From contig JAFAEQ010000010.1 of NCBI GenBank assembly GCA_023423935.1, positions 62,001 to 126,000 on the forward strand: a stretch of 64,000 nt of DNA. Direction: 5' to 3'. Under the pieces are notes generated by a model that had not been told where the DNA came from, searched no databases, and was given only the letters and a program-made list of their open reading frames with translations. Numbering within the stretch: the first letter of the stretch is position 1; each line of letters opens with the position of its first letter. A program made the translations under genes and the position numbers. Of this stretch, positions 17,569 to 26,411 are shown piece by piece. This DNA comes from Pseudomonadota bacterium (GTDB taxonomy: Bacteria; Pseudomonadota; Gammaproteobacteria; Steroidobacterales; Steroidobacteraceae).

Positions 17569-17596
17569 CATGGCGGTCATGCCCGCCATGCCTTTT
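17569..17596 (+). terminator. Probable terminator of the oxidase/RidA operon
   Basis: CATGGCGG and CCGCCATG form a perfect 8-bp stem around a 6-nt loop (17569-17590) and are followed by CCTTTT. This lies about 100 bp after the amine-oxidase stop, so it could end that operon. The T run is short, so efficiency is uncertain. Confidence 0.5.
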
Positions 17597-17655
17597 AATT
17601 GTTCACAGGAACATCGCGGCATTCTCAGCAACTTCCCGCTCGTGGTGTTCCAGGA

Positions 17656-18156
17656 TTATCGACGCCGCGAAGCAAAAAAGCTGCGCAGCATCCCAGCACA
17701 TTCGATCGCCATGAGACCTGAGCGGGTGTCGATTCGATGATTGAGTGCGGCGTGCTGGACGATGTTGAAGATCGAGCCTGCCGCACCCGCACGTGGGTCG
17801 GTCGCGGCGTAGATCAGGCGTTTCACGCGAGCGTGCACCATCGCACCGGCGCACATGGCGCAAGGCTCGAGGGTCACGTAGAGCGTGGTGTCGAGCAATC
17901 GATAGTTGTCGAGGGTCGCTGCCGCAGCACGGATGGCGATCATCTCGGCGTGTGCGCTCGGATCGCGAGTGCTGATCGGGCGATTCCAGCCCTCGCCCAC
18001 GATCTGCCCATTCTTCACGACGACCGCACCGACCGGCACTTCGCCCGCCGCCTCGGCCATGCGCGCAAGGTCCATTGCCCGCTCCATGAACGCCTGATCC
18101 TCGGTCGTCCACGGCAGCGTCGGCGGTAGTACCGGCTCGACCTGCTCTTCACTCAT
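17656..18156 (-). CDS. tadA: tRNA-specific adenosine deaminase
   Basis: 166 residues. Converts adenosine-34 to inosine in the wobble position of tRNA-Arg(ACG); cytosolic zinc enzyme. The catalytic HAE motif (PSAHAEMIAI) and the zinc-binding PCAMC motif (LEPCAMCAGAMVHARV) are both present, and RLIYAATDPRAGAAGS is characteristic of TadA. I chose ATG 18156 (MSEEQVEP) rather than the longer frame at 18192. The ribosome site is weak. It stands alone and convergent to the amine oxidase operon. Confidence 0.93.
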   Translation of the reverse strand: MSEEQVEPVLPPTLPWTTEDQAFMERAMDLARMAEAAGEVPVGAVVVKNGQIVGEGWNRPISTRDPSAHAEMIAIRAAAATLDNYRLLDTTLYVTLEPCAMCAGAMVHARVKRLIYAATDPRAGAAGSIFNIVQHAALNHRIDTRSGLMAIECAGMLRSFFASRRR

Positions 18157-18508
18157 CGACTCGTTCCCACTCCATACTTTCCCGAGCTGCAACTATCCGG
18201 GTCTCGCCGAGATCCGCGCAGCAGCGCGCTCATTTTACCCGCTAGACGCGCTTCTTGCGGCGCGCGGTGCCCGGTCGCCCGAGTTGCTTGCTGGAGCCAG
18301 CTGGATGCGCGCTCTATCGAGAAAGTGGCGGCCGTGAATCATGAGCAGCCGTGGTTGAATTCATCGAAATGGCCGCCTGCCGCATCGCTGGGGCAATCTC
18401 TTCGCCGGACAGGAGCACGTAGCTAGCGGCCCGGCTCCGTTGCTGGACATACCGTAGCTATCGGTTGCAGCAGGCGCGCACCTCTTCGGTCACGCGACCC
18501 GCAGATGC
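18157..18508. other. Intergenic region, start of the accessory segment
   Basis: 352 bp with no supportable gene. On the - strand a short frame ends in a basic tail (RRKKRV then TAG, stop near 18243) but is closed by another stop about 21 codons upstream, so it looks like a leftover gene end. The base composition here is mixed and nothing else is recognisable. Confidence 0.4.
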
Positions 18509-19690
18509 CTACCTGATGACGGAGCTTGAGTCCTCGTCACGCATCCTGGCTTCCTCCCATGAGACCAAATCGGCGATGGATGGCAACCGGACTGAGAGCC
18601 CGTTGATATTGCTCTTGCACCACTTCGAAACAATCCGGTCGAAGTTCGAGCCAGGTGCAGGGTTCGCCGTAAATTCCCACCTGTGCCGCCAACTAAGCGT
18701 GCACGTACAGGAAAGGTGAAAAGGCGGCAGCGCGGATTCATCATCATTGCTGAGCAGTGTGGGCCTTCCGAGGTGGGCACAAAGCACGCAACGCTCGACT
18801 TCTAGCTGGATAACGTCGCGCATGAAGGACGAGGCATCCTCGCAGAAGTCCTCCACCGAAGCATTGGCTTCACGCTCGATACTCTTGGCAAGACGATCGA
18901 ATACTCTCCGCGCGGCTTCGCGTTGCTGCCACTGCGGCCCGAAGGTCGCTGCGAAGACCCGTGCGATCTCGTGTCGCTCGGACACCGGATCCAGTGCTTT
19001 TGCGCGTTCGAATCTGTTTTCTGCGCGCTGCCAATCACTCGCCTCTCTCTCGGCGAACGAATGCTCGGGCGCACTGTTGGACAAGGATCTGTAGACCCAT
19101 GCTCTGATCCTCGACATGCACAGTTCCAGAAGTCGGTAGACCGGAATCACTCTGCAATCAGCGTACCGTCTCTCGGCTTCGAAGAGCTTTTGGGATCGCC
19201 AGGCAGCGTACGCGTCGCTGATACCGGTGGGCACTGGACACGAATCCCTGATCGCACTTGCAAGCTCGCGCTTCTTTCTGGCGGGCTCTATGCCGTGAGC
19301 TCGTGCCCAGCCCCTCAAGGTGGTCATCGATTGCATCAACAGCCATTCGTCGAACGTGGTCTGCAAGACCTTAGTGCGATACAGAGTAGCTAACTGAAAC
19401 TGATGTTGATCGATGCAGGGTGCGAACTGCGCATGCCTTGCACAGTGTGCTTCCAGTTCTGGCCACATCCACGCTCTGTGATCCCAGAGCACCTCTATCT
19501 CGGGATCATCGCGAGTCGCAAAGAGATTCCAGACGGCTGTCTCAGCGATATTCTCCAGAATCGATTCAGGAATCGACGGCGCGACGCCAAGAATGTAGCG
19601 ACGCGCAACGTCTCTGCATTGATTTCGATCTGGTGCGGCAACCAGCACAGTCCTCCAGTTGCCACCTGTATAGGGTCCTTTCATGTGCAT
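18509..19690 (-). CDS. Hypothetical protein with SAP-like helix and Cys/His motif
   Basis: 393 residues, no recognised family. No signal peptide or membrane segment; soluble and fairly rich in Trp, Arg and Cys. Two features stand out: a SAP-like segment (TLRGWARAHGIEPARKKREL), which in other proteins binds DNA, and a C-terminal cluster CVLCAHLGRPTLLSNDDES followed by PPFHLSCTCTL. The CxxC...PPxHxxCxC spacing recalls the Cys/His motif in MuF-type phage head proteins, but no other MuF similarity is visible. Flanked by decayed genes in what looks like an old integrated element. Start ATG 19690 has no clear ribosome site; ATG 19684 is equally possible. Coding status rests on length and lack of a competing frame. 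Confidence 0.55.
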   Translation of the reverse strand: MHMKGPYTGGNWRTVLVAAPDRNQCRDVARRYILGVAPSIPESILENIAETAVWNLFATRDDPEIEVLWDHRAWMWPELEAHCARHAQFAPCIDQHQFQLATLYRTKVLQTTFDEWLLMQSMTTLRGWARAHGIEPARKKRELASAIRDSCPVPTGISDAYAAWRSQKLFEAERRYADCRVIPVYRLLELCMSRIRAWVYRSLSNSAPEHSFAEREASDWQRAENRFERAKALDPVSERHEIARVFAATFGPQWQQREAARRVFDRLAKSIEREANASVEDFCEDASSFMRDVIQLEVERCVLCAHLGRPTLLSNDDESALPPFHLSCTCTLSWRHRWEFTANPAPGSNFDRIVSKWCKSNINGLSVRLPSIADLVSWEEARMRDEDSSSVIR

Positions 19691-20112
19691 CGCTCAATCG
19701 CGAATCCCGAGCACGCAGGTATCGCGCCGGTGTCAGGGTGAGTCACGCGTTCCGTTGTCTACGCGCGAATCAAGCCTTGAGTCGCGGGAAGGAGCAAGGC
19801 AGGTTTGAACCAATCTGAAGTTTGTTTTTCTTGCCTGGGACGAGCGTACCGCTTAGGCGCGCACCGCTGGGTGGCGAACCGCTGGGTGGTGGAGCACGAG
19901 TCGCCAGAGACGTTTTTTGGCGCGCCTCTACGGCGCCTTGCGCAGCCGCTCGGCCGAGGGATGGCAAGAACATACACCGCCCATAGCCGGAGCGGACGCA
20001 GCTTCAGACGGTACGAAGTGGCCCGGTCTCGGTGACAGACCAGCATCTCTGGCGCCCGTGTCACCTTGAACAAAAGATGCTTTCCTGCTGTCGCCGCAAG
20101 GAAAGCACGTTG
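19691..20112. other. Intergenic region of the accessory segment
   Basis: 422 bp without a supportable gene. A 12-bp direct repeat ACCGCTGGGTGG occurs at 19863-19874 and 19878-19889 (15-bp period). A promoter for the hypothetical gene to the left is expected near 19700-19800 but none is obvious. Confidence 0.45.
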
Positions 20113-20682
20113 TCATGGACACTTGGGCTCCATCCGAGCGTGTGAGCCGTCGCGTTTGGATAGCCACTCGCGTCGAAGAAGGGCGTACTGCATGGTGTTC
20201 TCATAGATCGGAACCCCGCTCTCATCTTTCCGGAAGGAGATGAACTCCCTGAAAAGCCCCTCCTGCCGCATCCCTAGTTTCTCGCAAAGCCGCTGGGAGG
20301 ATGTGTTCGTCTCCTCCACGTAGGCATACAGTCGCCGCGCCGCCCGTTGTGTGAACAGGTGGGTAAACAGCGCCGCAGCAGCTTCATAGGCATAGCCTTT
20401 CCCGCCGAAGCGAGGATTGAAGTTCCAGCCCACCGAGAAGGTGTCGTCCTCCGGCTCCGCGAACAGATCGCCAATGAGCTTGCCGGATGTGCGCAAACAC
20501 ACGGCGATACTTCTGTCGTGCATGCTTCGCTCCAGCGCTTCGCGCTCGGCGTCTCTGATGTCTGCGAGCGCGAGCGACAGGAAGCAGCTCGCCACGGGTT
20601 CGTGCAGATACTCGAAAAGGTCCGCGGCGTCCCGCTTGGTAAATCGCCTCAGAACAAGGCGTTCGGTTTGAATGACTTCCAT
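20113..20682 (-). CDS. GNAT-family N-acetyltransferase (RimJ/RimL-like)
   Basis: 189 residues. Opens with IQTERLVLRRFTKRDAADLF, typical of RimJ/RimL-type GNAT enzymes. The middle has WNFNPRFGGKGYAYEAAAAL, the acetyl-CoA pyrophosphate-binding region (family pattern R/QxxGxG/A), and NTSSQRLCEKLGMRQEGLFRE follows in the usual position. Transfers an acetyl group from acetyl-CoA to an amine (protein N-terminus or small molecule); target unknown. Intact although both sides are decayed genes, so it may be recent or selected cargo of the accessory segment. Start ATG 20682 is the family-typical N-terminus. Confidence 0.82.
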   Translation of the reverse strand: MEVIQTERLVLRRFTKRDAADLFEYLHEPVASCFLSLALADIRDAEREALERSMHDRSIAVCLRTSGKLIGDLFAEPEDDTFSVGWNFNPRFGGKGYAYEAAAALFTHLFTQRAARRLYAYVEETNTSSQRLCEKLGMRQEGLFREFISFRKDESGVPIYENTMQYALLRREWLSKRDGSHARMEPKCP

Positions 20683-20706
20683 TTGCTTCCTCTCTGATCA
20701 GTCCTG

Positions 20707-21030
20707 TCACTCGCTCTCGTCGACATACCGGCTCGGCTGGCGATCCAAGGCAAGCAGCGACGAGGGAAAGAACCGGGCCGGACTCGCCGGCGCACCGAGC
20801 GAGCCTGCCACGAAGAAGACACTCCTGATGCCGACCCATCCAGCCGATGGTGCGGGCAGTGCCACTCCCACAGGAGCCGCAAGCGCAATGATCGTGGTCA
20901 TCGGGGCAAGCATACGGCCCTGGAGCCGATTCGGAATTGTCGTCTGCAGCAATGCCGTCGACGCATTGCCCAGCACGAAACTCATGCCGCTCATCACCCA
21001 CCAGGCAACGGCCACGCCGACAGGCGGGCT
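20707..21030 (-). pseudogene. C-terminal remnant of an MFS_3-type transporter
   Basis: On the - strand about 105 codons read as the end of an MFS exporter (AWWVMSGMSFVLGNASTALL, then TTIPNRLQGRMLAPMTTIIA and VGIRSVFFVAGSLGAPAS). The first nine or ten helices are missing; the reading abruptly joins integrase-like sequence at about 21030. It has no start of its own. It is not a copy of the MFS gene at 6759-7991, whose C-terminus differs. Confidence 0.65.
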
Positions 21031-21032
21031 GG

Positions 21033-21390
21033 CGCTCGTTGAGCAACGTCGAACCCTTGCGACGCAGATCGTGGACGGTGAACGACCACAGCGGCAGGCT
21101 GCGGCTTGGCGCGCCACGATCTGCGTGACCCGGTTCAGGGTCGCGTGCGATATGTCAATGGACAGAGTCGTAGCGCAATGGCAGCACGAAACTTCGAGTC
21201 GGCTGCGAAGGTGTGCAGTGCCACCAGAATGTCAGCGCCTGAGCGACAGGTAGACCACATGCAGGTGCGCCCTTCATCCGCTGCTTCGGGACGGCCAGGT
21301 CGCGTTCTCGAAGTCGACCTCGTCCTAGGTAGCCTCTATCAGCTCCCAGTCAGCACGATCATTCGCAACGCGAGCCGAATGGCCGGACAG
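21033..21390 (-). pseudogene. Frameshifted remnant of a phage-type tyrosine recombinase (P4-like integrase)
   Basis: Pieces of a P4-type integrase catalytic domain can be read in order on the - strand, in changing frames. They are PAIRLALRMIVLT (about 21358-21390), ELIEAT then a stop then DEVDFENATW (about 21295-21345), HVVYLS (about 21250), ADILVALHTFA (about 21200-21236), FVLPLRYDSV (about 21155-21186), DISHATLNRVTQIV (about 21112-21156) and FTVHDLRRKGSTLLNE (about 21036-21083). The last contains the HxLRR box with the catalytic His and Arg. The C-terminal Tyr region is absent: it has been replaced by MFS sequence. It lies just downstream of guaA in the same orientation, a known docking site for integrase-bearing islands. 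Confidence 0.72.
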
Positions 21391-21539
21391 GTGGCCACGA
21401 CTTCATCTGCCGCGACATCAAGCGGATCTACGGCGGCGACAAGGCGCAGTCCTTTGGCACGAGGGTCGCATTCAACGCAGCGCCCACGTCGGCCGCCGGG
21501 GCGTCTACCTTCTCCCCATGCAGGACTAAGGAACTGATC

Positions 21540-23153
21540 TCACTCCCACTCGATCGTCGCCGGAGGCTTGCCCGAGATGTCGTAGGTCACGCGCGAGATG
21601 CCTTCGACTTCGTTGATGATGCGGCGTGCGACCAGATCGAGAAACTCGTACGGCAACCGCGACCAGCGCGCCGTCATGAAATCCACGGTTTCGACCGAGC
21701 GCAACGCGATCACGTAGTCGTAGCGGCGGCCATCGCCCATGACCGCGACGGATTTTACGGGCAGGAAGACGGCGAATGCCTGGCTGGTGCGATCGTAGAG
21801 ATCGTGACGACGCAGCTCTTCGAGGAAGATCGCGTCCGCGCGTCGCAGCAGATCGGCATATGGCTTGGTCACCTCGCCCAGGATTCGCACGGCGAGACCG
21901 GGACCGGGGAACGGATGGCGGTAAACCATTTCGCGCGGCAAACCGAGCTCGACGCCGAGTCGGCGCACTTCATCCTTGAACAGCTCGCGCAGCGGCTCGA
22001 GCAGCTTCAAGTTCATTTTCTCGGGCAGGCCGCCCACGTTGTGATGACTCTTGATCACGTGCGCCTTGCCCGTTTTCGCACCGGCCGACTCGATCACGTC
22101 CGGGTAGATCGTGCCCTGCGCGAGCCAGCGAATGTCTTTGAGCTTCGCCGCCTCTTCTTCGAACACTTCGACGAACAGCCGTCCGATGATCTTGCGCTTG
22201 CGTTCCGGATCGGTCTCGCCCTTCAGCGCCTTCATGAAACGATCTTCCGCATCGACGCGGATGACGCGCACGCCCATGTGGCGGCCGAGCGTCTCCATGA
22301 CCTGATCACCTTCGTGCAGTCGCAACAGACCATGGTCGACGAACACGCAAGTGAGCTGCTGCCCGATCGCACGATGAAGTAACGCTGCGACGACGGACGA
22401 ATCCACGCCGCCTGACAATCCGAGGAGCACGTTGCTCTGACCCACCTGCTCACGAACGCGAGCGATGGAGTCCGCGATGATGTTGCCCGCGCTCCAGCGC
22501 GCCTCGCAGCCGGCGATTTCTCGCACGAAGCGTTCGAGCAGCTGCGTGCCCTGCAACGTATGCGTGACCTCAGGATGGAACTGCACGCCGTAGAAGCGAC
22601 GCTCTTCGTCAGCCATCGCGGCAAGCGGAACGCTGCTGGTGAATGCCGTCGCGACGAAACCGTCCGGCAGCTCTTCGACACGATCGCCATGACTCATCCA
22701 GACATCGAATAGCGCCCTGCCCTGATCGTCCGTGTGATCCCGCAACCCGTCGAACAAGCGGCATGGCGCCGATGCCGTCACCTGCGCATAGCCGAACTCG
22801 CGATGGCTCGATGCGGTGACACGGCCGCCGAGTTGCTTGGCCATCGTCTGCATGCCGTAGCAGATGCCGAGTACGGGAACACCGAGCTCGAACACCGATT
22901 GCGGCGCGACGGGCGGCGTCACGTCGGTGACCGATTCAGGCCCGCCAGACAGGATGATGCCCTTGGCACCGAAGGCGCGAACGTCTTCATCGCTGATGTC
23001 CCAGGGAAGAATCTCGCAGTACACGCCGCTTTCACGTACGCGCCGCGCAATGAGCTGGGTGTATTGCGCGCCGAAATCGAGGATCAGAATCCGGTGCGCA
23101 TGGATATCGGCGGGATGCAGGGTCGGGGTATCGGTGGACGACTGTGCGTTCAC
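21540..23153 (-). CDS. guaA: GMP synthase (glutamine-hydrolysing)
   Basis: 537 residues. Converts XMP to GMP using glutamine and ATP, the last step of guanine-nucleotide synthesis; cytosolic. The N-terminal class I amidotransferase domain has RILILDFGAQYTQLIARRV, the nucleophile context VLGICYGMQTM and FHPEVTHT with the catalytic His and Glu. The ATP-pyrophosphatase P-loop is LLGLSGGVDSSVVAAL, and the dimerisation domain ends in the conserved GKPPATIEWE. The start is GTG 23153, close to the family N-terminus. It follows guaB by 85 bp on the same strand, the usual guaBA operon. Its 3' end borders integrase remnants. Confidence 0.97.
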   Translation of the reverse strand: MNAQSSTDTPTLHPADIHAHRILILDFGAQYTQLIARRVRESGVYCEILPWDISDEDVRAFGAKGIILSGGPESVTDVTPPVAPQSVFELGVPVLGICYGMQTMAKQLGGRVTASSHREFGYAQVTASAPCRLFDGLRDHTDDQGRALFDVWMSHGDRVEELPDGFVATAFTSSVPLAAMADEERRFYGVQFHPEVTHTLQGTQLLERFVREIAGCEARWSAGNIIADSIARVREQVGQSNVLLGLSGGVDSSVVAALLHRAIGQQLTCVFVDHGLLRLHEGDQVMETLGRHMGVRVIRVDAEDRFMKALKGETDPERKRKIIGRLFVEVFEEEAAKLKDIRWLAQGTIYPDVIESAGAKTGKAHVIKSHHNVGGLPEKMNLKLLEPLRELFKDEVRRLGVELGLPREMVYRHPFPGPGLAVRILGEVTKPYADLLRRADAIFLEELRRHDLYDRTSQAFAVFLPVKSVAVMGDGRRYDYVIALRSVETVDFMTARWSRLPYEFLDLVARRIINEVEGISRVTYDISGKPPATIEWE

Positions 23154-23238
23154 GTGAAGTCTCTGTGAGAGGGATGCGATGGTCCGACCGGCACCGGCCG
23201 CTCAGACCCGGATTCGAGAGTCGACCGGCGTGAGCCGG

Positions 23239-24705
23239 TCATCGCACACGATAGTTCGGCGCTTCCTTGGTAATGCTGACGTCGTGCACGTGGCTTTCGC
23301 GCATGCCCGCGTTCGTGATGCGAACGAACGATGGACGCGTGCGCAGCTCCTCGATCGAACGGCAGCCGGTGTATCCCATCGCGGCACGCAGACCGCCTGC
23401 GAGCTGCAGCAGGATCGTGACCACCGAACCCTTGTAAGGAACGCGCCCTTCGACGCCTTCTGGCACGAGCTTCTCGAGATCAGCCGTCGCATCCTGGAAA
23501 TAGCGGTCCTTCGAGCCGTGCTGCTGCGACATCGCGCCGAGCGAGCCCATGCCGCGATACGACTTGTAGGAAGCGCCCTGGTAGAGCTCTACATCGCCGG
23601 GCGATTCTTCCGTGCCTGCGAACAGGCCGCCGATCATGACCGAATGCGCTCCCGCGACCAGGGCCTTCGCGATGTCGCCGGAGAAGCGAATACCGCCGTC
23701 AGCAATGAGGGGCACCCCGGTGTTTTTCAACGCCGCTGCGACATTCGCGACGGCCGAAATCTGCGGCACGCCGACACCCGCGACGATTCGCGTCGTGCAG
23801 ATCGAGCCGGGCCCGATGCCGACTTTCACGCCGTCCGCACCGGCTTCCACCAGCGCCAGCGCCGCCTCCGGCGTGACGATGTTGCCGCCGATCACCTGCT
23901 GATCCGGCCATGCTTTCTTGATCTTGCGCACCGTCTGCAGCACGCCTGCCGAATGTCCGTGCGCAGTATCCACGACGATCACGTCGACGCCTGCCGCTCG
24001 CAGACCTTCGACTCGCTGCATGGTATCGGCGCCGGTGCCGACAGCACCGCCTACGCGCAGAGCGCCACGCTCGTCTTTCGAGGCGCGGGGGAATTCGGTC
24101 GCCTTCTGAAAGTCCTTGACCGTGATCATGCCTTTCAGATTGAACTGCTGATCGACCACGAGGACCTTTTCGATGCGATGCTTGTGCAGCAGCGCGAGCA
24201 CTTCTTCCTTCGGTGCGTTTTCGCGAACGGTCACGAGCTGATCCTGCGGGGTCATCACCGTGGAGACCGGCGCATCGAGCTTCGTTTCGAAACGCAAATC
24301 GCGGTGGGTCACGATGCCGACCGCCTTGGATCCGACCACGACCGGAACGCCCGAAATGTTCTTGGCGCGTGTGAGCTCGAGAACTTCGCGGATGGTTTTG
24401 TCAGGACTGATCGTGATGGGGTCGTGAATGACGCCGCTTTCGAACTTCTTCACGCGATCGACTTCGCGGGCCTGAGCTTCGATGCTCATGTTCTTGTGTA
24501 CGATGCCCATCCCGCCTTCCTGGGCGATCGTGATCGCCAGGCGCGCCTCGGTGACGGTGTCCATGGCGGCGGACAATATCGGCAGATTGAGACGGATGGA
24601 GCGGGTGAGTTGCGTACTCAGGTCAGCGTCGCGCGGCGTAAAGTCGGAATAAGCCGGGACGAGAAGTACGTCGTCGAAGGTGAGCGCTTCCTCGAGAATA
24701 CGCAT
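23239..24705 (-). CDS. guaB: Inosine-5'-monophosphate dehydrogenase
   Basis: 488 residues. Oxidises IMP to XMP with NAD+, the committed step to GMP. The N-terminus RILEEALTFDDVLLVPAYSD is typical. Two CBS domains sit at about 95-205 (ISGVPVV, KVLVVD). The catalytic loop is VGIGPGSICTTRIVAGVG with the nucleophilic Cys, followed by GGIRFSGDIAKAL and the flap YRGMGSLGAM. Standard length. Forms the guaBA operon with the downstream GMP synthase and is divergent from xseA, the arrangement seen in many Gammaproteobacteria. Confidence 0.97.
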   Translation of the reverse strand: MRILEEALTFDDVLLVPAYSDFTPRDADLSTQLTRSIRLNLPILSAAMDTVTEARLAITIAQEGGMGIVHKNMSIEAQAREVDRVKKFESGVIHDPITISPDKTIREVLELTRAKNISGVPVVVGSKAVGIVTHRDLRFETKLDAPVSTVMTPQDQLVTVRENAPKEEVLALLHKHRIEKVLVVDQQFNLKGMITVKDFQKATEFPRASKDERGALRVGGAVGTGADTMQRVEGLRAAGVDVIVVDTAHGHSAGVLQTVRKIKKAWPDQQVIGGNIVTPEAALALVEAGADGVKVGIGPGSICTTRIVAGVGVPQISAVANVAAALKNTGVPLIADGGIRFSGDIAKALVAGAHSVMIGGLFAGTEESPGDVELYQGASYKSYRGMGSLGAMSQQHGSKDRYFQDATADLEKLVPEGVEGRVPYKGSVVTILLQLAGGLRAAMGYTGCRSIEELRTRPSFVRITNAGMRESHVHDVSITKEAPNYRVR

Positions 24706-24871
24706 GGTGCTTGGGCCACGGCCTGTCGATGAAAGCGCGCCATTGTACGCCGCCTGCGACCTGCTGGCTACGGCGATGGCGCTCGCATCCGTATGCTTTC
24801 CGCCCGATCAGCGATTGCCTTAGGAATGTGCCCTGTCCCCCACCGCTCGCACGCGGTAGCCTTCCCGGCCC

Positions 24872-26401
24872 ATGACCGATTTGTTCTCCACAGTCGAGGC
24901 CACCCCTCAGCCTGAGCGGGATGTGTATACGCCGACGCGCCTCAACCGCGAGGCGCGGACCCTGCTCGAGCGCGGCTTTGCTGCGCTCTGGATCGAGGGC
25001 GAAATGTCCAATCTGTCCAGGCCGTCCTCGGGGCACTGGTATTTCTCGATCAAGGATGACGCTGCCCAGCTGCGCTGCGCGATGTTCCGCCAGCGAAACA
25101 TTCTGGCCAGGTTCTCCCCGAAAGACGGCCAGCGCGTTCTCCTGCGCGGACGCGTGACCCTCTACGAACCGCGCGGCGACTACCAGTTCCTGGTGGACTA
25201 CATCGAGGAAGCGGGCGAAGGCGCTCTACGCAGACGCTTCGAATTGCTGAAGGCCAAGCTTGCCGCGGAGGGATTGTTCGACACCTCCCGCAAGCGGCCG
25301 CTGCCGCGTCTGCCCAAGCGCATTGGCGTCATCACCTCCCCGAGCGGAGCGGCGATCCGCGACATCCTGAATATCCTCAAGCGTCGCTTCTGCCGCCTGC
25401 CGGTGCTCATCTATCCAGTGCCCGTGCAAGGCGCGGCGGCAGCCGCGCAGATCGCGGCGGCCATTCGACTGGCATCCGCTCGGGCCGAATGCGACGTCCT
25501 CATTCTCGCGCGGGGCGGCGGTTCGCTCGAGGACCTGTGGTCCTTCAATGAGGAAGTGGTCGCTCGCGCCATCGCGGCCTGCGAGATTCCGCTGGTGAGC
25601 GGCGTCGGCCATGAAGTCGATTTCACGATTGCCGATTTCGTTGCGGATGTGCGCGCACCGACCCCGTCCGGCGCAGCCGAGCTGGTCGCACCCGATTGCA
25701 ATGAATGGCAACGCAGCCTTGCGACCTGGTCACGTCGCCTTGCGAATGGATGGCAGCGCCACCTGCAGCAACGTGCTCAGCGGCTCGAATGGTTGAAGCG
25801 CCGCATGAATCAGGTGCACCCAGGCGTCGAGTTGCGCCAGCGATCGCAGCGCCTCGATGAAATGGAGCAGCGTATGACGAACATGTTCAAGCGCTCCCTT
25901 GCGCATCGCGCCCAGCGTGTCGTCTGGCTGCAGCGGCGGCTCGATCAGAAGCATCCCGGCACGCTGCTGCGCCAACGCTCGCAGCGCCTGAATGAACTCG
26001 AGCAGCGCATCGCACGGCTCGTCACCTCTCAGATCGCGCGCCGCCGCAACATCGTCGCCGAGCAATGGGCACATCTGCGGCACGCCTCCCCTGCCCTGCG
26101 CCTCGCATCCGCCAGGAGCCGTTTGACCGCCTCGTCGCAGACGATGCAAGCCGTCCTGCTCAGGCGCATTCACGTGCTCCAGGCACAGACGCAACTCGCT
26201 GCAGGAAAGCTCAACACAGTGAGCCCGCTGGCCACGCTCGATCGCGGATACGCGATCGTGACGAACAGCGAAGGACACGTGATCACGGATGCGCGTGAGC
26301 TGCACGCGGGCGATCTGATCGAGGCACGCATCGCCCGTGGTCGCCTTCGCGCCAGAGTCGAGTCCACGCAGGACACGAAACCCAAGCCTCAAGAAAATTA
26401 G
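24872..26401 (+). CDS. xseA: Exodeoxyribonuclease VII large subunit
   Basis: 509 residues, longer than the roughly 450-460 of enteric XseA. N-terminal OB-fold (YTPTRLNREARTLLERGF, WIEGEMSNLSRPSSGHWYFS), then the catalytic core with PKRIGVITSPSGAAIRDIL, ARGGGSLEDLWSFNEE and SGVGHEVDFTIADFVADVRA. The C-terminal coiled coil contains two near-identical tandem units (VHPGVELRQRSQRLDEMEQRM and KHPGTLLRQRSQRLNELEQRI), which account for the extra length. Needs XseB for ssDNA exonuclease activity; xseB is not in the window. Eleven bp before the M23 gene. Confidence 0.95.
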   Translation: MTDLFSTVEATPQPERDVYTPTRLNREARTLLERGFAALWIEGEMSNLSRPSSGHWYFSIKDDAAQLRCAMFRQRNILARFSPKDGQRVLLRGRVTLYEPRGDYQFLVDYIEEAGEGALRRRFELLKAKLAAEGLFDTSRKRPLPRLPKRIGVITSPSGAAIRDILNILKRRFCRLPVLIYPVPVQGAAAAAQIAAAIRLASARAECDVLILARGGGSLEDLWSFNEEVVARAIAACEIPLVSGVGHEVDFTIADFVADVRAPTPSGAAELVAPDCNEWQRSLATWSRRLANGWQRHLQQRAQRLEWLKRRMNQVHPGVELRQRSQRLDEMEQRMTNMFKRSLAHRAQRVVWLQRRLDQKHPGTLLRQRSQRLNELEQRIARLVTSQIARRRNIVAEQWAHLRHASPALRLASARSRLTASSQTMQAVLLRRIHVLQAQTQLAAGKLNTVSPLATLDRGYAIVTNSEGHVITDARELHAGDLIEARIARGRLRARVESTQDTKPKPQEN

Positions 26402-26411
26402 AGGATCGCTG

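Noticed and set aside
18200..18300. Short basic frame ending RRKKRV on -
   Set aside because: Closed by a stop about 21 codons upstream; too short to support as a gene, noted only as a possible leftover.
21106..21537. 143-residue open frame on + over the integrase remnant
   Set aside because: Low-complexity Ser/Arg/Ala translation; the - strand carries recognisable integrase pieces instead.
18157..21600. Direct repeat (att site) matching the guaA 3' end at the far side of the island
   Set aside because: No copy of the terminal guaA sequence was found by eye near 18200; needs a computed search.
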